From Brachycybe producta (lineage: Eukaryota > Arthropoda > Diplopoda > Playtdesmida > Andrognathidae): DNA of 64,000 nucleotides. The notes beneath the pieces are model-generated. The model was given only the letters and a program-made list of their open reading frames with translations, was not told the origin of the DNA and ran no database searches. Below, piece by piece: positions 47,458-58,796 of this stretch (within the stretch, counting starts at the first letter, position 1; every line of letters begins with the position of its first letter). The translations under genes were made by a program, and so were the position numbers. Location: assembly GCA_036925085.1 (NCBI GenBank), contig JAUPFP010000034.1, forward strand, positions 945,501 through 1,009,500, given 5' to 3'.

Positions 47458-48946
47458 ATTTCTTAAGAGTTAGAAAGTTCTTACTTTTTCAAAAGTCCCG
47501 CTGCTGGTGGTTACTTCCAAATAATAACAGAAATCGGTCCCCGATCACTCTGTTATTATTTCAAGAGGTCCAAAGAGTTCTGAAGGCCTGATGCACTGCA
47601 CGTGAGTTCAAAGGCTTGAAGGTGGTACTCAAGCTTTGGATTGACAACAAAACTGAAGAAGTTCGAAATTAAAATTTGGAACTTGGCACAGAAGTAGATT
47701 GAAGATTTGATGATTGAAGAAGATCGAGCATAAAGAGATGAACAAAAACGAGTGCTTCTTTGAAGAGAGCAAATCGAGTGGTAATTGACCAAGTTTGGTC
47801 ACTTTCTTATTTAATTTTAAAAGTTAGAAGGGCCGGCCCCTTTTAGAATAAGACACCTTACTCTAATTGGTTTCTTCACGACTTTATTTATTGGGGGTGG
47901 GGGTTGTCCCACCGATATTAGATGTGAGAGGTGTTGATCTAATTCTTATCAGAGTCGGTCCTGTTTATTATTTTTAGATAAACAAAAGGACTAAGGAATC
48001 TCGAGGGGGAAGGGCCGTTATTTTATTTCACACCGAGGTGTGAAGTTGCCCATTAACTTTCTCCCCTTCTTTTCCTTAATGCCTTTTTTGGAAAGAATAG
48101 GTCAGCAAGGTTACTAATGTACCTTGCTGTTTGTTATTATTTTTAGGGGGGAGTGGGGCAGGAGTTGGTGTCCCACAATTCGATCTTAATTGAGAGGGTG
48201 ACAGGTTCTTCAATTTTATTTTTTAATTGAAGGTGTCCGCTCTCACAAAATCTTCAAAACTGATTTTCTTCCTTTTTTATTTGTTTATGGCCAGCAGTTT
48301 TTGTTGTTCGTTTTTTTTCTTTGAAGTCCCAGTGCATTGGTCTGGCCCCCAGAGCAATTGTCTCTTTGAAGTTTCTATCCTTCTACTGTCAACAGCATGG
48401 TCAATGACGTTCGTCCATAATAAAGGGGAGCACGGTGTTTTTCTTTTGCTGACCCTTTTATGGCTCTTGATTTTTCTTCTGAACGTCCTTGACTAGCCTT
48501 CGGCGTTTTTCCCAGGTGTACCACGTGGTTGACAGTTGTTTGTGAAGGCCACGTGGTTCCGGTGTAGTTTATTGCATGTTTGAAATGGTTGCCAATATGT
48601 AAATATTGGCGGCCATGTTGAAAAGTTTAGAAGTGTTTCAAAAATTAAAGTTGTGTGAATTTTGTAGAGTTTTGGGAGTTATTTGAGAGTGTTTAGAGGG
48701 GTTGTTGATGCTGTGGGGTTGTTTATTCGTTGGGGGGTTCCTTTTATCCCCTCCCCCACCTCTTGACAACTGTCCTCAGTTGTTTCTTAACACAACAATT
48801 CTCAAATTCCTCCCGCTCTTCTATTGTTGATATTTGATGGTTGCTGGTGTTTATTTCCATAGTCATGAAATAAACACTGGTGAATTATTGTTTTATTTTC
48901 GTCGCGTTTGGTTTCTTGACAGCGTGGGTGGCCGTTGCTTTCGTCG
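47458..48946 (-). other. Spacer between the two frames of element L1
   Basis: About 1.5 kb with no long frame on the element's strand and no recognisable reverse transcriptase or integrase motif. It may hold splice signals for the second frame; none could be fixed by eye. Confidence 0.55.
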
Positions 48947-51328
48947 TCACTTACGGGGTGGAGTTTCGAGGTTTTCCTTAGAGGTGCTGGCAGATTTGCC
49001 AGGGGCCTCTACGGAAGTTTCTCCCAGAGCCCATCCGATGTGTGCTTCAATGCATTTTTGTCGGAGTGTGGATTCGAAGAGATCGTCCTCCACGTATACT
49101 TTGTTTGTTGTCATGGACACAGCTAAGTGCAGAGCCCGGCCTAGATCTCGGCCTAAGATGGCTTCGTGCCGGCCGGTAATCACTAGTAAGTGCCCTCGCA
49201 CAGCGTGGGGGCCTAGCTGGACCGTCGCGGCGAGTCGCCCCACCACGGTGATCCTTTGGCCTCCCACACCCTGAATGTTGGGTGGGATTAACACAGGCTC
49301 GATTTCGAACTTGTGTTCCTGCGCGAGTTCAATGGTGATAACGCTGCCCGTAGCTCCGGTGTCCGCGAGCATCCGTATACTCTTTCCGTTGATCGTGACG
49401 GCGATGCGCGGGTTCTTGTCGCTGGCATCATAGTCTCCGACTTCTTGAGGTGAACAGCTGCTTACCAGCTGCTCATACACCGTTGTCATTAGTCTTCGGC
49501 AGCAGGAGTGGCCCTTCGTCGGCGATTGGGTTCCGGGAGCCATGATGGCTATTGTTTTATTTTCACGGCACCCAATCTCCTTGACGGATTGTTTAAGGAC
49601 GTCGAGCGTGTCCTGCCAAACGATTAGATCGTCCGGGGTCCATTTATGTGCAGGAGCCCGGTCGAGCACCTTGACTGGTATATCCTCAGAGTCGTCAGAA
49701 CTGTCGTTGTCGGGTTTATCAGGAGTAGGCGCTCCGGCGGCTGAGTCTGCTGCTGGAAGAGGAATCCGGCGGATTTGTCCCGCCACTCTTATTAGAGCAA
49801 ACTCAACGCCGTCTTCGGTGATGATATCCGTTTCAGGCACCTCTCCTTTGATGTCATAGTCGGTAACCGGCTCTCCAAACTGCTTGATTGCAACCTTCTT
49901 CTTTGGTTGCCGACACTCACGGACGAAATGCCCCAATTTGCCACAATTATAACACGTCGACTTACTCTTGTCGAACGTGCGAGTGGTCTCTGGTTGGGTG
50001 TCCGCTGCAGAGTGTCGGTTTGAATTGGTGGCAGCAGTCTGACTAGGCTTTTTATCATGCCTAGACCGGTGTGTTTTGTCTTTAGGGCTGGCGGCTGCCG
50101 CCGGCTCCTGGTCGGTCTTCGATGCTCCTTTACCCGACTGTGAATCAGCTGCGGGTTTTGGTTCCGTCGGCCATTTATCCAAGGACAGCAAGACCACCTC
50201 CATATTGAGGACGGCGTTTGCGAAGTCCTTGAACGACGTCGTAGATGCGTGATGCGCGGCGTTCTGTATGGTGGGATGTAGAGCGCGGCGCAACTGGCTT
50301 ATACGCAGCTGATCGTCAAGTTGCGGGTAAACTCGGTCGCCGAGTATCATAAACTCCCAGATGAAAGCTTGTGTACTCTCACCTTCCTTCTGGAGCATCT
50401 CTGTATACTTTTTCTCCAAGATGGCCAGTTCGTTCGGCTTTCCGAACGTATCTACCATCTGTACTCTCAGTGCTGGCCAAGGAATGTCCTGAAGCTCATA
50501 CCTCAGTTTACTCAGCCACGTACGGGCGGCCCCAGTGAAACACCCCGTGATGTATTCCTCCTTGTGGTGGTCTTTCCAACCGTACAGGTGTGCCACTTCC
50601 TCGAATTCTTCCAGGAAGGGACGAAAACCTGTCAATCCGTTGAATTTTTGGATTGAGTCGGCTGGGTGGCGACCGCTGTATTTCTTATTGAATTCTTCCA
50701 CGGAGGGTTCTCTGGGGGTTGGTCGATAGATGCCATCCTGGACGTTTGACATTCCAGCCGGCATCAGACCTACCCCTTGAGGTGGAAAACGTGGCGCGTA
50801 AACTGAAGTGCCTTGTGTCGCTCCTTGGCTAGGCTGTTGTTCCGGGGGTGTCGAGCGGCGACCGCTACGTGCAACCCGGACAAGCGAGTGAGGAGAATCA
50901 GCACGTGTCGTGATCGGTATTTCCGCACGCTCATCTCTGTGACGCGGATCATCTGACTGCCCTTGTTGTTGCCAGTCAGGGTTACGCGGTAGATGACGTG
51001 TGTGCGGTGTGTAATGTCTTTCGTAACGATCGTGACGCTCTCTGTAGCCAACATAGGGGGCTGAAGAGGCGTCCGAGTCATCGTCGCGAAGTCGGTGTGT
51101 GCGTGTTGTCCGCCGTGGTGTAGTCGGTCGATTCGGCGTGAATCGGTCGTCTATGAACTGAGACATACGAGTCGAGAGTGCAGCCACTTGTTGTGACAGG
51201 TGGTCAAACTCGGCCCCAGTCGGCCGCGGCGGTGGTGTCACATCAGTAGTCACGGGTACTTCCAACAGATCTTCGTGCGAACCCTGGTGATCAGACAGGG
51301 ACCCCGTATTGTCGTGTGAGGTAGCCAT
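48947..51328 (-). CDS. Gag and aspartic protease frame of element L1, 793 aa
   Basis: Residues 1-210 are a polar, Arg/Pro-rich lead with a helical patch (FDHLSQQVAALSTRMSQFID, 41-60). Residues about 225-380 resemble the Ty3-type gag core (FRPFLEEFEEVAHLYGWKD; YITGCFTGAARTWL; FGKPNELAILEKKY). A nucleic-acid binding zinc knuckle CYNCGKLGHFVREC (C-x2-C-x4-H-x4-C) spans residues 459-472. A retropepsin-like protease follows: catalytic LADTGATGS with Asp at about 656 and the second loop AILGRDLG at about 723-729. Gag and protease share one frame and no polymerase follows. Predicted to form the particle and process it. Confidence 0.88.
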   Translation of the reverse strand: MATSHDNTGSLSDHQGSHEDLLEVPVTTDVTPPPRPTGAEFDHLSQQVAALSTRMSQFIDDRFTPNRPTTPRRTTRTHRLRDDDSDASSAPYVGYRERHDRYERHYTPHTRHLPRNPDWQQQGQSDDPRHRDERAEIPITTRADSPHSLVRVARSGRRSTPPEQQPSQGATQGTSVYAPRFPPQGVGLMPAGMSNVQDGIYRPTPREPSVEEFNKKYSGRHPADSIQKFNGLTGFRPFLEEFEEVAHLYGWKDHHKEEYITGCFTGAARTWLSKLRYELQDIPWPALRVQMVDTFGKPNELAILEKKYTEMLQKEGESTQAFIWEFMILGDRVYPQLDDQLRISQLRRALHPTIQNAAHHASTTSFKDFANAVLNMEVVLLSLDKWPTEPKPAADSQSGKGASKTDQEPAAAASPKDKTHRSRHDKKPSQTAATNSNRHSAADTQPETTRTFDKSKSTCYNCGKLGHFVRECRQPKKKVAIKQFGEPVTDYDIKGEVPETDIITEDGVEFALIRVAGQIRRIPLPAADSAAGAPTPDKPDNDSSDDSEDIPVKVLDRAPAHKWTPDDLIVWQDTLDVLKQSVKEIGCRENKTIAIMAPGTQSPTKGHSCCRRLMTTVYEQLVSSCSPQEVGDYDASDKNPRIAVTINGKSIRMLADTGATGSVITIELAQEHKFEIEPVLIPPNIQGVGGQRITVVGRLAATVQLGPHAVRGHLLVITGRHEAILGRDLGRALHLAVSMTTNKVYVEDDLFESTLRQKCIEAHIGWALGETSVEAPGKSASTSKENLETPPRK

Positions 51329-53741
51329 GATTAATGAAGTGGCTTGTGTAATGTGAATGTGCGGTGATGAACGAGTCCGGCGAAGTCCAAGTCGTTGTGT
51401 GCAGCTCCGAGGGTTCTCGAGTACACTCTGAGCTATACTTTCGGGTTCCAGTATGATGGGGCTCGTTCAGTTTGTAGGTCGGTGTCGTCACTGTGCGTCG
51501 GTAACTTAGTGCTTGTCGGCAACCGACACTATCGTACTCTTATACACTGAGTAACGATAGATTACCTAAGCTTGTGACGTGTATAACGAAGTGGCCGTTC
51601 ACTCCGTTAGTGTGGTGATGGTTGTATCGTGTTGATCGTGTTCTCAGTTGGGCGTGTGATGAGTTTTGGTTCCCAACTGGTGTAGCGTCGTGAGTTCTTT
51701 ATTGAGCGTCAGATTTTGGAAGGATCTCTCTCGACACGTGGTATTTGGCGACCACGTGGAGGTTACGAGAATTCCAAAAACCTCAATAAAGAAACAGCAG
51801 ATGTACAATACAACCTCGAGCGTGGTACACCACCCAATCAAGATTGCACTGCGGAAAGTGAATTAGAAATGGAAGTGTATTGCAGTTGCCTGAAGAAGAG
51901 GAAAGCAATACGAAGAGTAAAGCTAGAGCGCGGTGCCCGCACTTTTAGTTTTACTTAGAAACAAGAATGAAGAGTGTGTGTGTGAAGAACACAAAGAACA
52001 AAAAGTTCAAGATGGCTGAACTTTTTAAATGCACAAACAAAGGAGAAGTTCAAGATGGCTGAACTCTCCAAAGAAGCAAGAAAAGAAAGCTGTTTTACTT
52101 TGAAAGTTTAAAACTTAGGTGCGGTGCCCGCACATCAAAAGTTTCAATTTAGTTTTATTAAAACAGTAAAACAGTGTAGAAATTGAAGTGTGTTCAACAA
52201 GATAAATACTTCGTGAACCAGAAGAAATGTTCAGGCTGTATAAATTTTGAGTCCTCACTGCTGGATGGCTCTGGATGAAAAAGACAGAGTCAGTGCCCAG
52301 TGAGGGACTATGTTGAGTAGAATGAAGAAGTCCGTAGGTGGCGCTGTGGTGGCCACTTCCGGTCAGTTTATTGCAATGTCCAAAAATTGATGATTGAAAA
52401 GTTCCTCCGGGGCACGTTTTTATGGTGGCCAGGAGAAAGACAAAAAGAGAGAAAATCCAAAGAAAAAGAGAAGTTTTCTCTAACAAGAGGAACTCCGCCA
52501 GGGGGCGCGTGAGTGCAACCCTCTGGAAGAGAAGAGAAGAGAAGAGAACACAAAAAGATGAGAGAAGGTACAACAATGAGTGACATGGAGCGAAAAACCG
52601 CTCCGTTGGCGCTTTTTGAAGAGTGTCCGGTCGATCCAAGATGGCGGCCGGGCTTCAGTGCTGTCCAATGGAGAAGGTTCATGTGATGATGCATTGAGGT
52701 GATGATGATGAAGAAATTGAAGAACATGACTTGGGACATAGAGGGTCCCAAGGGAAACACCAGTGTAAAAACAAAGAACAAAGAAAAGGGGGGACAAGAA
52801 AGTCCCACGTGGCTAGAAAAAGTGTGTTTTAAGCTTGTAAGCCCCCTAACAATGAAATAGAGCTAGGGAGAATCTTGCTTGAAAATTAAAGATGAAGAGT
52901 GAAGATAATAGGACATTTTAAAAGACACACACGTCCTTTAAAAGCCTATTAATAGATGAATAGATTAGTAGATGAGATTTGTTTGCTCATCTCATAATGA
53001 GACTGCAAACTCCTCTCGGAGAGTAAGAAGAATTTGTTTAAAGTGTTGCCCACGTGGTGTGGGTTTCACTTTGAAAATTAAAGAAGAGTGAAGGTGACAG
53101 TGGGTGATTGTAATGGAAACATGAAATACAAAAACACGGACGGAAACACGTGTGTCCAAACGGTTGTCCACTTTCCGAGTGCTAAGCGGTCAGCAGACAA
53201 AAGTTCGTTCCCACGTGTCTCTAAGGACAGGACACAGAATCGCGCGGTCGACACGTGGTGTGTGTAGCCACAAGTCTCTTTCGCGATTCCACAAAAACGG
53301 TACCATGCGGTTGGCTTTGACGTGATCGAGGGCCTCCATACATGATCCCAACATAAAAAGGCGCCACGCGGTTGGCTTTGACGCTATCGAGGGCCTCCAT
53401 ACGTGGTTCCAACACAAAGGACGCCGCGCGGTTGGCTTTGACGTGATCGAGGGCCTCCATACGCGGTTTTACAAAGGCGCCACGTGGTCGACTTTGACGC
53501 TATCGAGGGTCTCCACACGTGGTTCCAACACAAAGGACGCCGCGCGGTTGACTTTGACGTGATCGAGGGTCTCCATACGCGGTTTTACAGACAGGCGCCA
53601 CGCGGTTGACTTTGACGCTATCGAGGGTCTCCATACGTGGCTCCAACATAGAAAGGACGGACGAAGCCTCGTGAGGCACAATCACGAGACTTAGGACAAA
53701 GGACGGCTTCTGTTTACAGGTCGGAGAAGGCAGATGGAGCT
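51329..53741 (-). other. Leader of element L1
   Basis: About 2.4 kb between primer site and gag, unusually long. It should contain the packaging signal. Besides the 59-bp tandem repeat at its start, it holds no long frame on the minus strand that resembles a known protein. Confidence 0.6.
53296..53655 (-). repeat. 59-bp tandem repeat in the L1 leader
   Basis: Six units anchored by TTGRCTTTGACG at 53311, 53372, 53432, 53488, 53548 and 53606 (spacing 56-61 bp). Two unit types alternate: one with GACGTGATCGAGGG, one with GACGCTATCGAGGG. So the array grew by doubling a two-unit block. Units include CACGTGG / CACGCGG words. Confidence 0.85.
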
Positions 53742-53760
53742 ATACCCCGCACCTCCACCA
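53742..53760 (-). other. Primer binding site of element L1
   Basis: On plus the bases read ATACCCCGCACCTCCACCA, that is, the 3' end of a tRNA including CCA; the element strand is its complement starting TGG. It lies 2 bp inside the 5' LTR. The last 12 bases GCACCTCCACCA match the common tRNA-Ala 3' end, so tRNA-Ala is the likely primer. Confidence 0.85.
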
Positions 53761-53762
53761 AA

Positions 53763-54450
53763 TGTGAGCTTTTGACATCAACCAATATTTTATTACCAAC
53801 CTTTAGATGACATTTTCTACTTTTCGTTTCTTCTCTGAGCAGTATGACACCTGCACAGAGAAGATCCGAGCTGTAGAGAGAGCTGGATGGAGATAGATTG
53901 AAGTCACTCTTCTGCATGGGGGTGAAATCAATGCAGGAGAGTGGCGGCCATCTCTCTCTCTTCCGGTTGATGCTGATATACATCTTCTCCATCGGTATTC
54001 CGACTAGAGAAGATGTTGTAGCTGCTGAGAATCGTATAGCTCCTGCCCTATGAAACCTCCGGCCTCTGAAGAGAAGTTATTAGCATAAAGACATAGAGAC
54101 AACGCTACTTCTTATTACAACACTTTTATTCATTCCTTGTAAGAAGTACAGATACAAGGGTGAATAGTAAAATACTAACTGGAAATCCTCAGGCCCATGA
54201 TTTGGAATGTATCGCAAAAACAGGCAAAGGAAAGAACTGAGGAACAAAGAGGAACATGGTCCTTTTATACCTTGGACCTGTGTACACCTGCGAGGTGTAA
54301 CCAGGTCCAAGTGACCATGGTCCTTTATGTATCAATCCGCCACTGGGGCATGAGTCAGAAAGGTGAGTCAGAGAGGAGGGAGGGACGGTTGAGAGTTGTT
54401 TACCCCCCAGGCTATGGTTTTGGCGGGATCACGATTTACAGGGTGTTACA
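53763..54450 (-). repeat. 5' LTR of element L1
   Basis: Same 688 bp as 44189-44876 (offset 9574) with no difference seen by eye. TATAAAA at 54263-54269 and AATAAA at 54125-54130, both on the minus strand, would drive and end transcription. Confidence 0.92.
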
Positions 54451-54680
54451 ATAGACCATTGATTCCTATAGATGCCTATTCGCGAGGCACTGCCACGTTT
54501 TTTTCATCCACAGTGTTGATGAGTGTTGGTGTTCATGCAGCCCCGAGTTTCGGACATCCCCTGTTTGTCAAGTTCATGACATTCGAATGCACTGACTGCA
54601 TTTTATTGTTTTTAACGGGTGTTCGTGTGAAGTAAAGTGGCCACACAGAGTGTCTCGTGTGATTCGTGGGAAGCGGCACT

Positions 54681-55087
54681 AAAGCCTAGTACAGACGAGG
54701 CGATAATCGCCGGACACATTGTTGAGAGCGATGTTTTCCAAATATTTGAGACGTTTTTGCGGATCCAGTGGCTTTATGACATCAAAGGGCGTTGCTTGTT
54801 TCTCTGCTTCCCATTTCAAATAGAAAACATCGCCCAGTCTGTATCTAGAAGCAACAAGTGAAGAAAGATTTTATTGTGAAGGGTTAATGAAAATAGTGAA
54901 ATTCTTTTTCTTTGCGATTTATTACATGTATTTCACGAAAGCAAACAACAGATACTGAATTTAGTTTGGACGCGGAAGATCACTGGTCACTTGTATTCAG
55001 ATACAAGTCGCTCTGTCCGACGAAGATTTTGTCAAGTCGCGTGTTTACGTGTGTTTGGCAGTTATCGTCTGGTCTGTACTATGCTTT
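54681..55087. mobile_element. MITE with AAAGCCTAGTACAGACGAGG ends (family T)
   Basis: The left AAAGCCTAGTACAGACGAGG is answered by the inverse right end (AAAGCATAGTACAGACCAGA on minus, from about 55087). A GCGATAATCGCC stem follows the left end. About 407 bp, non-coding. Confidence 0.65.
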
Positions 55088-55173
55088 CAGTCAAAGAGCA
55101 ACCCCAGCCGTTTCTGAGCAGTTATTAAGGTCCTTGTTTCGACCCCAGGAAAGTCACTATAAATGCGATTTTT

Positions 55174-55327
55174 TTAAACCGGTTTCACGCGATCCATTTA
55201 CTTGTCTCATATTTTCACTTTGCACCATTTACACAACGTTTTCTAACGTGTATATTGGAACATTGTGCAATGGGTTCAAAGTGTGAAAATATGTTACAAG
55301 GGCACGTATCGTGTGGAACCGGCATAA
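55174..55327. mobile_element. Short TTAA-type MITE with CCGGTT..CACACGAT ends
   Basis: The left TTAAACCGGTTTCACGCGAT and the inverse right end (TTATGCCGGTTCCACACGAT on minus) bound about 154 bp. The right end matches the left end of the element at 15596 (GCCGGTTCCACACGATGC versus GCCGGTTCCACACGATAC), so they belong to one family. Confidence 0.65.
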
Positions 55328-55329
55328 AT

Positions 55330-56605
55330 GATCACATTATTATATACAGTACCCCATATACGCGCAATTTCCCCAATGAGCCACTTTAAATGAGATTATC
55401 TCCAACATGAGTGGATTTTTCTTGTATTGCTTCCTTTTTTATATAGTGAGTCAAATGATGGTTTGATCTCATTCATTAATGTCTTGATCAAATATTTTTT
55501 TACTATTGTCAAACATAGTCGCTTCTATTGTATTAAGATGATGATTGGGTTCAGTGTTTCTCTTAAGAATCGAACATCTGATTTGTTTCTATGGATATGC
55601 TAACATTGCTATGCTAGTATTGTACCGATGTAAGTGCACTTGAGTATTCTCTCGATGTTATCTTTGTCTTCTTCTAAAGCATATTATTTTTTCGTTCTTC
55701 TAAGAAATACGTTTATATGAAAGATGTGAGAATAATTAGAATAGATTTTGTCTCGAAGATTATAATGCAAATACTCATCAAGTCCTAGTAATTTTTTTTA
55801 TTATTAAAATATCAGGATTTAGGTTGAGAGCATTGTAATTATGGATCTTTTGTAATAATAAAAAAGGGTTTTAACATATAATATGGCGTGTTAATTGTCA
55901 ATTCACAAAATGGTCCAGAAATGAAAGAAATAATGTTAGAGATGGATCACACATGCAGAATGTGTTTCCATCACATTCAAGGTTTCTCACAATTTACAAC
56001 AGATGACATTTCAAGGACTTTAGGTTTTTTTTCTGCACATGTGGTCGGACTATTTGGTTGAACCATTGACTGACTATTTTAGGTTTGCAGAAAAAAAAGC
56101 CAGACCTTGTCATAAACATATATTTTATTAGTGCGGCATCCAATAGACAAACAACATGGTTGACATGTTGCTATGGCTATCTTCAGTCTGCATAAGTATA
56201 GATCTATTATTACTATCCATCGCCATATTGAAAAATAAGGTCACAACCATTCTTTTTTCGTGGTCATGAAAATAACGACAGCAAATGGAGTTCAACCAGT
56301 GCAGACAAAAACGTTGTTGCCATGAATGGTTCGACAACAAGTGCAAAATAACACGCCTATTGTTTTGTTTGCAAACAAATTAGTGAAAGAATAGGAAGAG
56401 GAGGAGCCATATAGTATAATGCACTTTATTGGCTGATAACATGGAATTTCTTGTGGCACTAAGAAATAATTCAACAATTTTTTCTGCATATATATACAGT
56501 ACATTCAGTGAGATGGATTGAATAGAATTATTCAAATGAAATAAACTAGTAAACCCGTCTTGCAATCTGCACGAAACGAAATTGAAGGAGGCATCGTCAC
56601 ATTGC
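55330..56605. other. Non-coding stretch
   Basis: AT-rich, no gene and no complete element recognised. Short minus-strand frames at 56128-56790 overlap one another and partly run into the solo LTR. Confidence 0.4.
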
Positions 56606-56611
56606 CATAGT

Positions 56612-57456
56612 TGTGACGTGACTGGCCCTCCTTTGGCTCCACCGTTACCGACTCGTGAGGAACTTCGTTGTTGACGACGTTGTTCCTTCTGATGAATCGG
56701 TGGGGCCAGGGTCGACTCTATTGTCGACTGCTGCGGGCCAGCCTCTACTGTTGTTGAACCTCTGGGGGTTGGGTTCACCGGGCGCGACATTTACTTGCCT
56801 TGCCTGGTACGGCCCACAAAAAGACCGTTTTTCCTAGGGATCTTTGGATATAGGGCGTGACGATGCCGAAGTAACTCTAGTCCTTTTCGTTGAGTTGCTG
56901 GAGGCTCCAGTCAGAGGGACTCAGGCTGTGTCTGAGTGCCTTCTGCTGGGTACTCCTCTATTTTAGGAGTACAGAAACCCAATATAGTTCAAATACACAA
57001 CACTGACACAGGTTTATGTATTATAATGTCTCTTTACTAGCTCTTTGTTATTACATTATTGATAACACTCTTTACATTACTCTTTTGCTCTAAGTCAGAC
57101 TTAATTCTCTAGAACTCTGAGTAGTTCCAACTTACTAGTTTGAATTCTCTCTTCTGACTGTCCTCACACTCAAGTCTCAGGCCCACTTGTCCGGTCTCCT
57201 GGGAGTGGCAACTGTCACCTCAGGGCTTAATGATTGATCAACTGGGCCAATCATTGCCCTGGGCCGGGGATACTAAATCATAAGGAGAAATATTTTTGGA
57301 ACTTATTTCCAATTTTCTCACGGTCGGACTTGGTTCCACGAATTCTCTAGAATTCGGGCCACCCAAGTCCGAACATCTGTGCACCAAGGGGTGCCATCCT
57401 GTCAAGACTGAATTTTGACTTAAGTGTTTCACCTTCTGTTTCTACAGGGTGTCACA
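56612..57456 (-). mobile_element. Solo LTR, Ty3-like (family L2), minus orientation
   Basis: 845 bp; on minus it starts TGTGACACCCTGTAGAAACA and ends CAGTCACGTCACA. The flanking 4 bp (TAGT and TAAT) match at 3 of 4. Same family as 33246-34073. The first 14 bases (TGTGACACCCTGTA) nearly equal those of the L1 LTR (TGTAACACCCTGTA), so L1 and L2 are probably relatives. A solo remnant with no internal region. Confidence 0.75.
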
Positions 57457-57485
57457 TAATTCATACATTCCTTCGAGTCGGCATT

Positions 57486-57770
57486 GCTGTAACTAGGTGA
57501 TTTTTACACCTGAGGCAAGTTTCTCTTCCAGTTATTTTGTGCATCTATTTCTGCGCCCCTGAGCTTTATGCACCCAAAGCAAAAACAGACGTCTTCTTAG
57601 TACAATCATTCTAGTTATTTTGTGCCCTAAGTCTGCGCCTCTAAGCTTTGTGCCCAAGTTAATAATAAAGCTAGGGCCTCTATAGCATTACCATTCTAGT
57701 TATTTTTACGCCAGTATTTTCGCGCCCTAAGCTTTTGCAAGTAAAGCAGATGCCTTACTCGCTTTGCTTC
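57486..57770 (+). repeat. Dispersed GCGCCC repeat, copy 3
   Basis: Repeats of CATTCTAGTTATTTTGTGCC and TCTGCGCCTCTAAGCTTTGTG with GTAACTAGG at the start; partly doubled internally. Related to 7196-7372 and 8080-8290. Confidence 0.55.
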
Positions 57771-57774
57771 TATT

Positions 57775-58788
57775 ATGTTCGTATTCTGAAGTTCTAATTC
57801 AGTCCTCTCTTCGTTTAATAATTTATTTAATTTCTATTTCAGTTGATTTTTTCTTCTTCTGTATGTATGTTGTGTGTTATTTATTGCCTTTCATCATTCA
57901 ATTAACAAGAACTATTAGCTAGTTATTTTTTATTGTGCTTTTCGAAATAAAGCAACATTTTTTGTTTTTTTTTTTGAAATGGACGACAACAGCAACAACA
58001 ACAAAAAAAGAATTGTTATTGCCGTTTTGTTTTCATGATACTTGTTTTCTGTCATTGACAAGAGGAGAAGAAAAAAAAAATAACATAAACGTTAATACAG
58101 TAGAAAGACATGGAGGTTTTATACAAGGTGTTGCTAGGTTACAGTAACCACTTAAGGGCATTCTCAGCATGTACATAATAATAATAGAAAAAGTGTATAT
58201 AGGCCTATATTTGTTATGTACATGTTATGTGCATGAGTTCCATCTTTTAGATATCAAATGACATGGGAAGAGAAGGAGAACTTATGGAACAACCCGAGTT
58301 TTTTTTTTAAAAAAACTAGGCTAAATTTAGCATAGTAATTTCAACTGCAACTGAAACCTTAATTTATGGTTCGTTTGCTTGGAATTGTTTATTGGATGAA
58401 AAGAGATAGAGCTAAAAACCGCATAACCGTGATTTTAATTTTAATTAATATTCTCTGTTTATGTGCAATATATGTGTGTCTGTCTGTGTGCACTCTCTTA
58501 ACATTATAGCAACTGTTGTCAAACTAATCTAGTTAAAAATATGAAACATGAAATTTGGTTTGCTGTGTGTGTGTTCACTTTTAGGTATATTTTCTTTTCG
58601 GATAGACATTGGCTTATTAATTAAGTGTACCATAGTGGACACTAGTGCTATTTTTTTAATATGTTTATGAAATTGAATAATTAGCTGGTGAAAGATTATA
58701 ATTTAAGGACAAAAGGTTGCATAAAATATATGAAATGCATAACCATGAGTATCACCATCCCCTCCCCCTTTGGGTACACTAATATTGT
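57775..58788. other. Non-coding stretch
   Basis: AT-rich with poly-T at about 57968-57976 and poly-A at about 58071-58080; no gene supported. Confidence 0.4.
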
Positions 58789-58796
58789 GTTCAGAC

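Larger units (their letters stand above)
44189..54450 (-). mobile_element. Young non-autonomous LTR retrotransposon, Ty3-like (family L1)
   Basis: 10,262 bp between two 688-bp LTRs that look identical by eye, flanked by a 4-bp target duplication ATAG (44185-44188, 54451-54454). It reads right to left: 5' LTR, tRNA primer site, a 2.4-kb leader with a 59-bp tandem repeat, a gag-protease frame, a 1.5-kb spacer, a second long frame of unknown function, a short purine tract and the 3' LTR. I see no reverse transcriptase, RNase H, integrase or envelope, so it must use enzymes supplied by another element. What it carries looks whole, with no breaks seen in its two long frames. Identical LTRs mean a very recent insertion. 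It is clearly richer in GC than the host DNA around it. Assignment to Ty3-like rests on the gag and protease style and the LTR ends, not on polymerase. Confidence 0.9.

Noticed and set aside
52115-52808. Minus-strand frames of 105-174 aa in the L1 leader as extra genes
   Set aside because: Three frames overlap with no domain signal; leader frames of this size are expected by chance in GA-rich DNA.
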